NCBI RefSeq assembly: GCF_009729015.1
Contig: NZ_CP045482.1
Coordinates: 248,001-312,000, forward strand
Direction of reading: 5' to 3'
Length of the DNA stretch: 64,000 bases
From: Acidianus ambivalens
GTDB lineage: Archaea; Thermoproteota; Thermoprotei_A; Sulfolobales; Sulfolobaceae
The notes beneath the pieces are model-generated. The model worked only from the letters and a program-made list of their open reading frames with translations. It was not told the DNA's origin and made no database searches. Positions 1 to 7,783 of this stretch are shown here, piece after piece; positions within the stretch are counted from its first letter, which is position 1; each line of letters starts with the position of its first letter. Both the position numbers and the translations under genes were made by a program.

Positions 1-630
1 GTAAGATAATGAATACTTTATCCCCTCCAGATCTACATAATCACTACAATTAGCTAAAATCCTTGCAGTATTATCATCCTTAAACTCCAGAATAGATTGA
101 CAAACTGCATTAGAATTATACTCAAAAATCGACTTAAAAAGATCTTTAGTTGAATAAGGAATTCCCGATGCGCTAACTCCTAAAGGAGGTAAAAGCACCT
201 TAACGTCTTCCTTGACATTCTTACTCTTCTTAAGAAGAATATTAAATTTGAAAAACAAGTAATTCATTCCGCAGTATCTTAATTTTACAACATCTATTTG
301 ACCTAATGTACCATGTTTTGAAAGAGATTGAGAAAGCTTAGAAGAAAGTAAAGAATCCTTTATAGGAGATCTAGTTGATACCATTGCTTTAATAGTGTAA
401 AAATTCCTAATTTCTGAATCTTCAAGAAACTGTAAAATGTAAAGATCATAATATTTTGTCAATTTGGACACTGTTTTTGAAATTATTGAATATAAAAATC
501 CTAGTTTCGAATTTCCAGAAATTATTACCCATTCTCCGAGTTCATCATAGGCGTAATGCTCCTTCTCTTTGTTTCGTTTAAAAATACCAAAGAATGGCAA
601 AATCTTTAACCTCAATAAAATATTACCCAT
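1..630 (-). CDS. Unidentified protein, N-terminal 210 residues (runs off left edge)
   Basis: An uninterrupted reading frame of 210 codons runs from an ATG at 630 leftward to base 1, so the C-terminus lies outside the window. The visible part begins MGNILLRLKILPFFGIF, followed by basic residues and then mixed alpha/beta-looking sequence. It has no clear signal peptide or transmembrane run and no motif I recognise. Its start lies 16 bp from the 3' end of tRNA-Gln on the same strand, so the two may be co-transcribed. The lack of stops over 630 bases of AT-rich sequence and the normal codon use support a real gene. Function unknown. Confidence 0.7.
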   Translation of the reverse strand, partial: MGNILLRLKILPFFGIFKRNKEKEHYAYDELGEWVIISGNSKLGFLYSIISKTVSKLTKYYDLYILQFLEDSEIRNFYTIKAMVSTRSPIKDSLLSSKLSQSLSKHGTLGQIDVVKLRYCGMNYLFFKFNILLKKSKNVKEDVKVLLPPLGVSASGIPYSTKDLFKSIFEYNSNAVCQSILEFKDDNTARILANCSDYVDLEGIKYSLSY

Positions 631-645
631 GCACTTTAAAATGTA

Positions 646-718
646 TAGCCGGGCTGGGATTCGAACCCAGGTCGACGGGGCCAAAGCCCGCCATCCTTGA
701 CCGCTAGACGACCCGGCT
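646..718 (-). tRNA. tRNA-Gln (anticodon TTG)
   Basis: The minus strand folds as a 73-nt cloverleaf: acceptor AGCCGGG/CCCGGCT with discriminator A, anticodon stem GCGGG/CCCGT, loop CTTTGGC giving anticodon TTG, and T-arm loop TTCGAAT. No intron and no encoded CCA. It lies head-to-head with tRNA-Thr about 100 bp away. Confidence 0.93.
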
Positions 719-810
719 GAGTTATTATTTTTACATTCACCTAATAAGCCTTTCTCTACTAAAGCTGTTAACTACGCTGATAAACTTTTAAAGTTATTAA
801 CCAAAATTTA

Positions 811-901
<91 letters not shown>

Positions 902-904
902 CTA

Positions 905-1261
905 GTGAAAGTCATGAATCCCAAGATTGAGGAGAAAATTGCGCAAATGAGGTGCGAGAATAGACCAGTAAAGCAAATTGCTAAGAAGCTAGGAGTAAAT
1001 AGAGACGACATAGAGGCTGTAATTAGAAAGTGGATTTCTTACACCGATGAATACCTTAAGGAACTAGTTAAAAACAGGAAAGTTAAGAACCCTAAAGCAG
1101 ATCCAGGATTTATAGTAAATGCGACTACAAGTGTGGAAGAATTACTTAAAAATGATGACGTTCTAGATTATATTGCTCTACATATGTCGGACTATCACGA
1201 TAGGCTAATGGATTGCATAAGATACAAGATTTACATTTACCTTAAGCAGAAGAGTAAATAG
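905..1261 (+). CDS. Small helix-turn-helix protein, unknown function
   Basis: 118 codons from GTG at 905; an ATG at 914 (115 aa) is an equally good start. Residues about 10-45 look like a homeodomain-type helix-turn-helix of the kind found in resolvases and sigma-like proteins, with the pattern RPVKQIAKKLGVNRDDI followed by a basic recognition-like helix. The rest is helical and charged with a basic C-terminus. The gene begins only three bases after the end of tRNA-Thr, so its promoter elements would lie inside the tRNA gene or the two are read as one transcript. I infer DNA binding from the motif only; no target is apparent. Confidence 0.65.
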   Translation: MKVMNPKIEEKIAQMRCENRPVKQIAKKLGVNRDDIEAVIRKWISYTDEYLKELVKNRKVKNPKADPGFIVNATTSVEELLKNDDVLDYIALHMSDYHDRLMDCIRYKIYIYLKQKSK

Positions 1262-1520
1262 GCTATTCACTGTTTGCGTAAAGTTAGCTAAAGATTGCAG
1301 ATAATAATATACGTTGACAATAACAAAAATATAATATTCTCATAAATTCGACATATTTTTACGATATTTCATGATTTTATCTTAAGTACAAATTAATCAT
1401 TATGATATAATGTTGGCATGTAAATTCCAGCAAAAGCTGAAGTCCCTACAAGTTACAAACTGTATCTCCAGCATACTTTCTCATAATATTTGTCCATTTT
1501 CGATCGCCAAGTGTAATCTT
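1262..1520. other. Intergenic, AT-rich, nothing identified
   Basis: About 260 bases between the helix-turn-helix gene and the decayed membrane-protein gene. Very AT-rich with stops in all frames. I see no tRNA, sRNA box pair or clear promoter. Confidence 0.4.
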
Positions 1521-2061
1521 TCACTTTAATTGCTTCTTTTCATAAGATAACGCTAAAAATAAACCAAAAAGTAATGCATAAGATAAGATATTAGGTAATA
1601 AGTCATATTTTTCATATTATATTAAAGTAATGAGATTAACAATTATATAACCCCCTAGAAATACTGATTGCAAAATCTCGTATTTATTTACAGTTAGTTC
1701 TACATTATATTTTTTAATCATATATAATGATATTGTAATATATGCGATTAACTGTTAATATAAAACTTGCTACATAAGGTGAAATTAAATATGCAGTAGA
1801 GTACATGAATACAAGAGATACTACTAACATCACTATTACAGAACTAACAATCATAAATAAGGTATAAATTTTATACCTGGATATAATCAAATATGGCAAA
1901 AATGTCATAAAAAGTAATAATATAGAATAGACCAAATATATAATATAGGTTAGAATTAATTGCTTGAAGATTGTCATAAAAATAGATATTATACCATATA
2001 CTATAATAAGTGGGAGATGATAATGGTTACATATTCTGGAAATAGTTTCATAAGATGGCAT
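1521..2061 (-). pseudogene. Decayed polytopic membrane protein
   Basis: The longest open piece (2061 to 1714) codes for a protein of about 115 residues with three or four hydrophobic helices. Around 1745-1755 the natural continuation jumps one frame, reading LIAYITISLYMIKKYNVELT and so on to an in-frame TAA at 1617-1619. Beyond that stop the same frame continues with another hydrophobic segment (LPNILSYALLFGLFLALSY) and ends at TGA 1521. One frameshift and one nonsense mutation therefore separate three segments that read as one membrane protein of about 175 residues. Family not recognised. A short functional protein from the first piece alone cannot be excluded. Confidence 0.6.
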
Positions 2062-2228
2062 CTTTTATCACCTTATCAAATAATATAAGATTTTAATTGA
2101 TACTTATACCCTATCTCATATTTATTTATGATTTCATAAAATTTCATTTTTAATCACAAAAACCATACCATTGCGATGAATCTAATTAGTAATGTAAAAC
2201 TTTTAGCTATCAAGGCAAAATTTATCTC

Positions 2229-2371
2229 ATGAGAATATTAGTTGTCGACGACGTTGGTAACGTTTTGGGAGTATTCAGCAGTGAGGAAGACGCGTATAAT
2301 TTCGCAAAGGAAAAAATAAAAGAAGGCAAAAAATTAGAATAATAGCTCCTGCAGAATTATACACTGAATGA
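2229..2371 (+). pseudogene. Small DUF5678-like protein, frameshifted
   Basis: From ATG 2229 the frame reads MRILVVDDVGNVLGVFSSEE and ends at 2342. If one base is removed in the six-A run at 2328-2333, the product continues as IRIIAPAELYTE and stops at 2369-2371, overlapping the ATG of the next gene in ATGA fashion. The restored protein (about 46 aa) has the general shape of DUF5678-type small proteins: a beta strand with 'VxDxxGxVxG', a helix, and a final hydrophobic strand ending in a proline. The family call is by resemblance only. It forms a translationally coupled pair with the protease gene downstream; a similar pair lies at 4007-4600. Confidence 0.5.
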
Positions 2372-2686
2372 GAGTTAAGCTTACAGTAGAGAACGTTGAA
2401 GAATGGTTTTTAATAGATACGGGCTTTAGTGGTGATTTAATAGTAAAGTCTGATGTTTTCGATGAAATAAGTGCAAAACCTTCAGACGGAGGAGAAATTT
2501 GCGTTGCTAAAGACCTTTGTTTTTCAGCCTTACAAAAAGTTGTTAGCGTTGAATATTTTAAGCAGGCAAATATTATGTAGGGCTTTATGGGTTCCAGAAA
2601 TTGAAGAAAATATTGTAGGTGAAGGGGTACTAATAAAAACAGGCCTTTTGCTTGATTATAAAAATTTCACGATTACTGATCCTTAA
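2368..2686 (+). pseudogene. Retropepsin-like aspartic protease (clan AA), frameshifted
   Basis: The first piece (2368-2580) carries the catalytic signature LIDTGFSGDLIV, with Asp17-Thr-Gly, typical of single-domain retropepsin-like proteases that work as dimers. The frame ends at TAG 2578-2580. The +1 frame continues from about 2565 as LCRALWVPEIEENIVG and then GVLIKTGLLLDYKN, ending at 2686, which matches the flap and C-terminal strand region expected in this fold. A single indel near 2565-2575 would restore a protein of about 105 residues, a normal length for the family. It is the second member of a two-gene module with the small protein upstream, whose frame is also broken. Confidence 0.6.
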
Positions 2687-2997
2687 ATAATAGAAAATAA
2701 GTTCAATAACTTAAAGATCTAATGCTTGCCACATTATTTATCATAATACAACAAGATAAGACGTATAATGCAGAAAATATAGATATAACCTATCAGCAAA
2801 TAATAAAATTAACGTGAAATAGCTGAATTATAAAAAGAACCTTTACTGTATCGTTTTGTTTTAGCTCTTCAAGAGCCTTAATAATACCTCTAATCTTTTC
2901 TATATGTCACAATTCCTAGACTAATAATATCTTCGTTATTTCTAGTTACTTTATCTGACTATATACAATTTCAGGATCTTAAAATTAAATGTGAGTA
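2687..2997. other. Gene-poor stretch with unidentified coding remnants
   Basis: No intact gene. On the minus strand between roughly 2965 and 2800, short frames read NEDIISLGIVTYRK and, one frame over, KIRGIIKALEELKQNDTVKV. This looks like a degraded small protein, but I cannot name the family. Confidence 0.3.
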
Positions 2998-3729
2998 TTA
3001 TAATGGTTTCTCATCAGTATTTACAGATACCCATAACCTTCTCCAATATTCTTTGAAACCTATCTTCTTGTATACATGAATTGCAGGATTGTTATCTTCT
3101 CTCACATACAAAGAGGCTACCTTACCTCTTTTAGTAAGGTCTTCAGTTAGCATTGACACGACTGAAGTAGCTAAGCCCATATTCCTAAATTCCTCCTTAG
3201 TTAAGACTCCTCCTATTACAGCAACGTTCTCTAGCTCAATCCATGTATATGCTGCTGAAACAAGGTGATTATCTAGAAACAATCCGTATGCAGTAGTTTT
3301 GTTCTCGCTTAGTAATTGAAGTATAACATTACCCAGACCTTGACCGTAAAGGGCAAAAATCTCCTCCTTATCTTCAATACCTAGCCTTCTCACGTTTTCT
3401 CTTCTGAACACGCTAGGTTTATCACAAGTCATTAATATTTCTGGATAAATTTTCATATTAGGAAAGTCTAGCAACTGTGACCATTTTGGTTCTATGAATA
3501 GAACAAATTTACTCTCCTCGTTCTTCAGCGTTGAAAGTAATTCTCTCGCAGTACACTCTTTATCTGCGTAAAGAATTATTCTTGGCGGATAAAATTTTCT
3601 ATATATCATTAAATAGCCTTCCCTAACCGTCTTAAATTCAGTATATTCCTTGTCAAACCTTAAGTCGTAAATCTCAAATGCGAATCTAACAGGGTCCGTA
3701 AGGAATAACTTCTCTAATTGACTTAGCAT
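2998..3729 (-). CDS. GNAT-family N-acetyltransferase
   Basis: 243 residues. The C-terminal half (about 100-235) is a GNAT acetyltransferase domain: a beta strand (VAVIGGVLT) followed by the acetyl-CoA binding turn EFRNMGLATSVV (R/Q-x-x-G-x-A type), then a strand with SLYVRE, an NPAIHVYKKIGF motif and a final strand. The first 100 residues are less conserved and may set substrate choice. GNAT enzymes move an acetyl group from acetyl-CoA to an amine; the substrate here is unknown. It is the only gene in the 1.5-6.2 kb island that looks fully intact. No partner gene is adjacent. Confidence 0.85.
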   Translation of the reverse strand: MLSQLEKLFLTDPVRFAFEIYDLRFDKEYTEFKTVREGYLMIYRKFYPPRIILYADKECTARELLSTLKNEESKFVLFIEPKWSQLLDFPNMKIYPEILMTCDKPSVFRRENVRRLGIEDKEEIFALYGQGLGNVILQLLSENKTTAYGLFLDNHLVSAAYTWIELENVAVIGGVLTKEEFRNMGLATSVVSMLTEDLTKRGKVASLYVREDNNPAIHVYKKIGFKEYWRRLWVSVNTDEKPL

Positions 3730-4006
3730 GATGAATAGTAGTTATTATAGGAAATTATAAATTAGCTTCTACTATAGTCAATAAATTATCGTCTTTAAAG
3801 AAGCTATCAATACTTGGAATAAGTCTCGGAAAACTCCTCCAAGAACTCCTAAACGTTACTTTTCTTTTTACCGTGAGCAAAACTATGTTTCATGCTTTTA
3901 ATTTAGATGTTTAACACATCTATTTAGTACAGAATCCTAAAATAATAGAGTGTAGTATAATAGATAAAGTTATAGTTTCAGAAGGTCATATTTAATTTGA
4001 GAGCAT
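3730..4006. other. Spacer with probable minus-strand gene remnant
   Basis: No intact gene. Minus-strand pieces EFLEEFSETYSKY and, one frame over, DSFFKDDNLLTIVEANL (stop at 3755) look like the C-terminal part of a small decayed gene of unknown family. Confidence 0.3.
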
Positions 4007-4175
4007 ATGCCCGAAACCATTAGGATAGTAAGAAAATATTATGCAATAGACGAGAAATAGGAATATTGTGGCAGAGGGTAATTCTTGGGAGGAAGTTGAG
4101 GAGATTATGAAAAAGAAGGGGTATAAAAGGAGTCAATACGATATTTTAACGGTAGTGGAAGCAGAGAAGAATTAG
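4007..4175 (+). pseudogene. Small DUF5678-like protein (second copy), frameshifted
   Basis: ATG 4007 opens MPETIRIVRKYYAIDEK and stops at TAG 4058-4060. The other frame continues from about 4056 as NRNIVAEGNSWEEVEEIMKK, then a stretch ending DILTVVEAEKN with TAG at 4173-4175. Restored length is about 55 aa, with the strand-helix-strand layout 'YYAIDE..RNIVAEG.S.EEVEEIMKKKG....ILTV' that resembles DUF5678. The downstream protease ATG at 4177 begins one base after the stop. It parallels the pair at 2229-2686 but is too different to be a recent duplicate. Confidence 0.5.
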
Positions 4176-4176
4176 T

Positions 4177-4600
4177 ATGAGTAACTACATAGAAATTCCC
4201 TTCATTACCTTAAGAGGCTATGCGGTACCTTTACTGAAAGGTGAGATAGAATGCCCCAGGGTAGGAGGGAACTTACTAATTTACGCTTTACCAGATAGTG
4301 GCAGTAGGTTCTCTTTAATAAATAAGAAGACTCTAAACGAGTGCTATAATAATCTGGAAGATCGTTATTTGGACACAGTAGTATTAACAATCTGAACCTG
4401 CATACAAAAAGGTACAAACTAAAATTTCATTTCATGGAACTTATGAGAATTTAGAAATCCCAGTTGCAGTAGCCGATTTCGGAGAAATCGGAGGGATTTA
4501 CCCCAGCCTAATATTAGGTAGGGACGACTTCTTTTCTAGAGTAACGATACGTTTCGATAAGAACGTTAAATTACTCGTTAAGATTAATTCAAGGATTTGA
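4177..4600 (+). pseudogene. Retropepsin-like aspartic protease (second copy), frameshifted
   Basis: The first piece (4177-4395) contains YALPDSGSRFSLI, with a catalytic Asp40-Ser-Gly in place of Asp-Thr-Gly. It stops at 4393-4395. One frame over, the product goes on from about 4391 as SEPAYKKVQTKISFHG, then IPVAVADFGE and SLILGRDDFFSR, ending at TGA 4598-4600. The LGRDDF stretch matches the 'hLGxDxh' strand near the C-terminus of retropepsin-like proteases. One indel around 4388-4392 would restore about 140 residues. Together with 4007-4175 this is the second broken small-protein/protease module in the island. Confidence 0.6.
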
Positions 4601-4920
4601 CTTCATAATTTATTGTATCTGAAGAAGTAATTGCGCTATCTTCCTTTCTTACCCAAATATACTAATCTCCTCCTAGGTAATGATGTAACAATCAGTGGAT
4701 AACTGAGTACTTCGCTCATTATTTGAACTTTTCAGGTTACCAAAGCGTATTATACCATAAAATCTAGATAATTCACTCATCCTTACATCTCACCTCCAAA
4801 CGTATTTGTTTTAAAACAGATAATAGATTGTAATAAACCCTCTCTTCTTTTACTAATTATTTTTCCTTGTTGATAACTAATGTATCTACATGTATTCAGT
4901 CTTTCGCTATATATCAAATA
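4601..4920. other. Gene-poor stretch with minus-strand fragments
   Basis: A 35-codon minus-strand frame from 4780 to 4673 starts MSELSRFYGII, which resembles the beginning of DUF4160 proteins, but the rest does not follow that family. Another short minus-strand frame (about 28 codons, ending VTSLPRRRLVYLGKKGR) lies next to it. A further minus-strand frame (4989-4783) has no recognisable motif and overlaps the transporter remnant. I take these as fragments. Confidence 0.3.
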
Positions 4921-6100
4921 GATCGTACTTTTCTCTTCGTTACCTTCATTCATCTCTTCACTTGAAACTACAATGATCTTGATGACCATTCCATTAATAG
5001 CTAAAGATTTTTCAATAACGTTTGTAGAAGCTTCAACTCTCCTAGCATTTTACGTGGTTATAGAAGTATTACTTCCCATTCCATCTTCACTTTTAGCCGA
5101 AAGAATAGGAGCAAAAAGAACCATGAAAATAGGAACAACAATAATGGGGTTATCCTCCCTCCCTATAGTCTTATCTAATTCTTTCACGCTTATTCTAGCC
5201 CTCAGAATTGTTCAAGGTGTTGGAGCCTCAATGGTTCTTCTAACCTCTTTATCTTATGCTAGCCTTATAGGCTCTGATGAAGAAAGAGGTAAAATGATAG
5301 GGTTAAATCACACTATAGTAAGCCTAGGCTACGTTTTAGGGCTACCTTTAGGGGGATTGATAGCCGAAATTGACTGGAAGTATTTATTCTTGTTAACCTC
5401 AGCACTTTCCTTTAGCTCGCTTTACTTATTATCTACTCTTAAGGAAATGCATGCTAAATCGGGATTGGGGATTAATGTAATTTATGCCTCATTAATATTT
5501 GACGGTATAATTCTAGGACTTTACTATTACCCATTCTTTGTACTCTCTATATTAGGTTTGATAATGACTATATGGAAAATAAAGCTAGGTAAGGGATTTT
5601 ACCTATCTAGCCTTTCGGGCTTTCTACATTCTATTATAAGAAACATGATAGCAGCATTCTTTGTGTTCTATTTGTACTCTCTTCATTTATCGACTTTAGA
5701 GATAGGCTCTTTAGACTACTTTATCCTCTTTCTTTTACGCTTATCTCACTTTATGCAGGTAGACTTCACGATAAATATAAGCTGAGAGTTACATCTTTCG
5801 GTTTTGCATTAATGACCTTATCCTCCTTATCCCTTTTCTTTAACGTTATTTTAGGAGAATTTTTAACTGGGCGCGTCGTCTGGAATTGCCACTACTTCAA
5901 ACACTGCTTATACAATGTCTTCAGTTAGGAATAAGGATAGAATAGCAGCCTCTGGAATAAGAAGCGTTTAAGGAGTTGTAAGTAATACTATAGGACTAAT
6001 CATTGCCTCATATTTCAGAACTCTCTTAACTCCTTACGTCGAGATTATAGTCTTTCTAAACTTAGCGTCGCTTCTTATATTGTTATCTTTTTCCACGTAA
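4921..6100 (+). pseudogene. Major facilitator superfamily transporter, multiply broken
   Basis: The open piece 4973-5785 (270 aa) codes for about seven hydrophobic helices with MFS hallmarks: LLAERIGAKRTMKIG (the loop 2-3 motif), RIVQGVGASMV (motif C-like) and LGYVLGLPLGGLIAE. Upstream, 4921-4965 reads RTFLFVTFIHLFT in another frame, the first half of helix 1. After 5785 the transporter continues in a different frame with SLYAGRLHDKYKLRV (loop between helices 8 and 9), shifts again near 5870, and has an in-frame TAA at 5969-5971 before ending at 6098-6100. At least three frameshifts and one stop make it non-functional. Substrate unknown; MFS drug or sugar exporter type. Confidence 0.75.
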
Positions 6101-6174
6101 ATACTGAGTAAAATGAATGAGAGAAGAAAGATCATTTTTGGTCATACTAAAAAGTTATCGCCTTTAAAATGAGT

Positions 6175-6279
6175 CTATATTAAAGGGTAATATTCTAAAA
6201 AAGATTCTGCTTTTTGATAGCCTACTGTTTCCATAAGCTTTCCAATCATTCTCAGTCTGAGAACGTAAATCTTTTTCAA
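6175..6279 (-). CDS. Possible 34-residue protein or gene remnant
   Basis: From TTG 6279 the minus strand reads MKKIYVLRLRMIGKLMETVG followed by YQKAESFLEYYPLI and TAG at 6175-6177. Amino-acid content is protein-like and the frame is open upstream for a few more codons. It could be the C-terminal tail of a decayed gene, in keeping with the surrounding island, rather than a working gene. Confidence 0.3.
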   Translation of the reverse strand: MKKIYVLRLRMIGKLMETVGYQKAESFLEYYPLI

Positions 6280-6301
6280 TTTCTGAAAAAGATTAGGGAA
6301 A

Positions 6302-6390
<89 letters not shown>

Positions 6391-6430
6391 TTAAATAATC
6401 GAAAAGTGAGGCTAAAAAATTTCCGTAAAA

Positions 6431-6556
6431 TTATTCCTCTAAATATTTCCTAATTGCATCCCTTATAATTTCGCTCCTAGTTAATCTCCTATTAGCTGCA
6501 TATAAATCGAGCTTTTGTAACAACTCTTCTTCTGCTTTAAATGTTATTACTCTCAT
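6431..6556 (-). CDS. Ribbon-helix-helix (CopG-type) DNA-binding protein
   Basis: 41 residues from ATG 6556 to TAA 6431-6433. It starts with the beta strand MRVITFKAEEELLQKLD, then a first helix with AANRRL, and a second helix TRSEIIRDAIRKYLEE, the standard RHH_1 pattern (strand, helix, 'RSE.IR.AI..yl'). Such proteins bind operator DNA as dimers. The upstream frame is open only to a TAG nine codons before the ATG. It sits between tRNA-Met and sufD on the minus strand, 79 bp beyond the sufD stop. No toxin gene adjoins it, so it is more likely a plain regulator than an antitoxin. Confidence 0.75.
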   Translation of the reverse strand: MRVITFKAEEELLQKLDLYAANRRLTRSEIIRDAIRKYLEE

Positions 6557-6634
6557 GGCCCTCGTATTACCTTTCTTCTTCCCCTATATATTATCCTTAT
6601 TTGCACAAAGGTAAAAAGAGAGAGTTGACCGAAA

Positions 6635-7783
6635 CTAATAACCTAATGATGTAATTATTTCATCTATTAATTTCTTAACAATTTCAGTATCTCCTTCTTC
6701 CTCCATAAAGCCCCTTATTATTAAACCTTCTGCAGATTTCTTGTCAAATCCTCTGTTCTGAAGGTAAAATATTAAATCTTCTGGAACCTTAGAAACCGAG
6801 GCTGAATGCTTAGCTGTTATAACTCTGCCAGTTCTAACTTCTAACATTGGTGCAACAACGGCAGTAGATTCGCCTAACATTATTGCCCTACCTACTATTG
6901 AAGTCGAAGAATCTATTGCTTGCTCGTTAATTCTTGCATCTCCCCTAGTAACTACAAAAGAGGAACCTGCTGAAACCGATTTCATAAATCCGTTACTGAC
7001 GCTTTTAGGACCGTCGTGATAGACGTTCGTTATTACATCTATGTTATTATTCTCAACGCCTAAGGCTCTGGAACTGAAGAATGCTTGTGCACCTTCCTCT
7101 AGATAAGAATGGTATTCTACGTGACCTTCTGAGAAGCCGGAAGATATTATATAAGTAGTTATGGAACCTTCTACTTTAGCCTTTGAGTAAACAAAATTAT
7201 AGCTTGAGTTACCCTTGTTTACTAGAGTAAGGTTAAGTGAAGAATTCTTACTTACATAGGCTGAAATTACAGCAGAATTCATAGATTTACCCTTATTTTC
7301 AGAATAATATATTACGTCTGCACTTTCTCCTTCTGGAACCTTAATTTCAATGTTTATTGGAGAAAAATTCCCCTCCACGTCAGTATAATGGTAAATTAAA
7401 TATTTCCCGCCTTGTTTGATTTCTAGCTTCCTTGATAGAGAAAGAGTTAAGGATACCAACTTGTGGTCTTCTGGTTTTATTAATGAATTCCCCACACTGG
7501 ATGAAAATTCTAATGGTGTTTCTTTCACCAAATTATTATGAATTACAACCCTTACATAGCCTGGAATGCTAGGATAATTACCTCCTCCTTTCCTGTCTAA
7601 ACTTTCTATTTTTAAATTAAGCTTATCTAAATTTTCCCATCTTGTATAATGTTTAACTGTAGGTGAATCATTAATTAACTGATAAGGTAATCTTTCATAA
7701 ATTGAAAAGAGCTCCTCTCTTTCTGACCTATTTTCTAAAGAAGAAAGAAAACTTTTAGCTGAATCTATATCGACTAAAGGCAT
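6635..7783 (-). CDS. sufD: Fe-S cluster assembly protein SufD
   Basis: 382 residues related to SufB, with the beta-helix core typical of SufBD: VVAPMLEVRTGRVITAKHSA (the conserved core with the near-C-terminal His) and a C-terminal helical part ending EEEGDTEIVKKLIDEI. SufD joins SufB and the ATPase SufC in the scaffold that builds Fe-S clusters in the cytoplasm. Its ATG lies directly against the sufB stop codon (7783/7784), so the genes are translated in coupling. The order of transcription is sufC, sufB, sufD. Confidence 0.93.
   Translation of the reverse strand: MPLVDIDSAKSFLSSLENRSEREELFSIYERLPYQLINDSPTVKHYTRWENLDKLNLKIESLDRKGGGNYPSIPGYVRVVIHNNLVKETPLEFSSSVGNSLIKPEDHKLVSLTLSLSRKLEIKQGGKYLIYHYTDVEGNFSPINIEIKVPEGESADVIYYSENKGKSMNSAVISAYVSKNSSLNLTLVNKGNSSYNFVYSKAKVEGSITTYIISSGFSEGHVEYHSYLEEGAQAFFSSRALGVENNNIDVITNVYHDGPKSVSNGFMKSVSAGSSFVVTRGDARINEQAIDSSTSIVGRAIMLGESTAVVAPMLEVRTGRVITAKHSASVSKVPEDLIFYLQNRGFDKKSAEGLIIRGFMEEEGDTEIVKKLIDEIITSLGY

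Noticed and set aside
4783..4989. 68-residue minus-strand protein
   Set aside because: It overlaps the clear MFS coding remnant and has no motif; a chance frame is likelier.
1262..6300. Intact insertion sequence or integrated plasmid
   Set aside because: No transposase, integrase, terminal inverted repeats or duplicated tRNA end was seen in the island.
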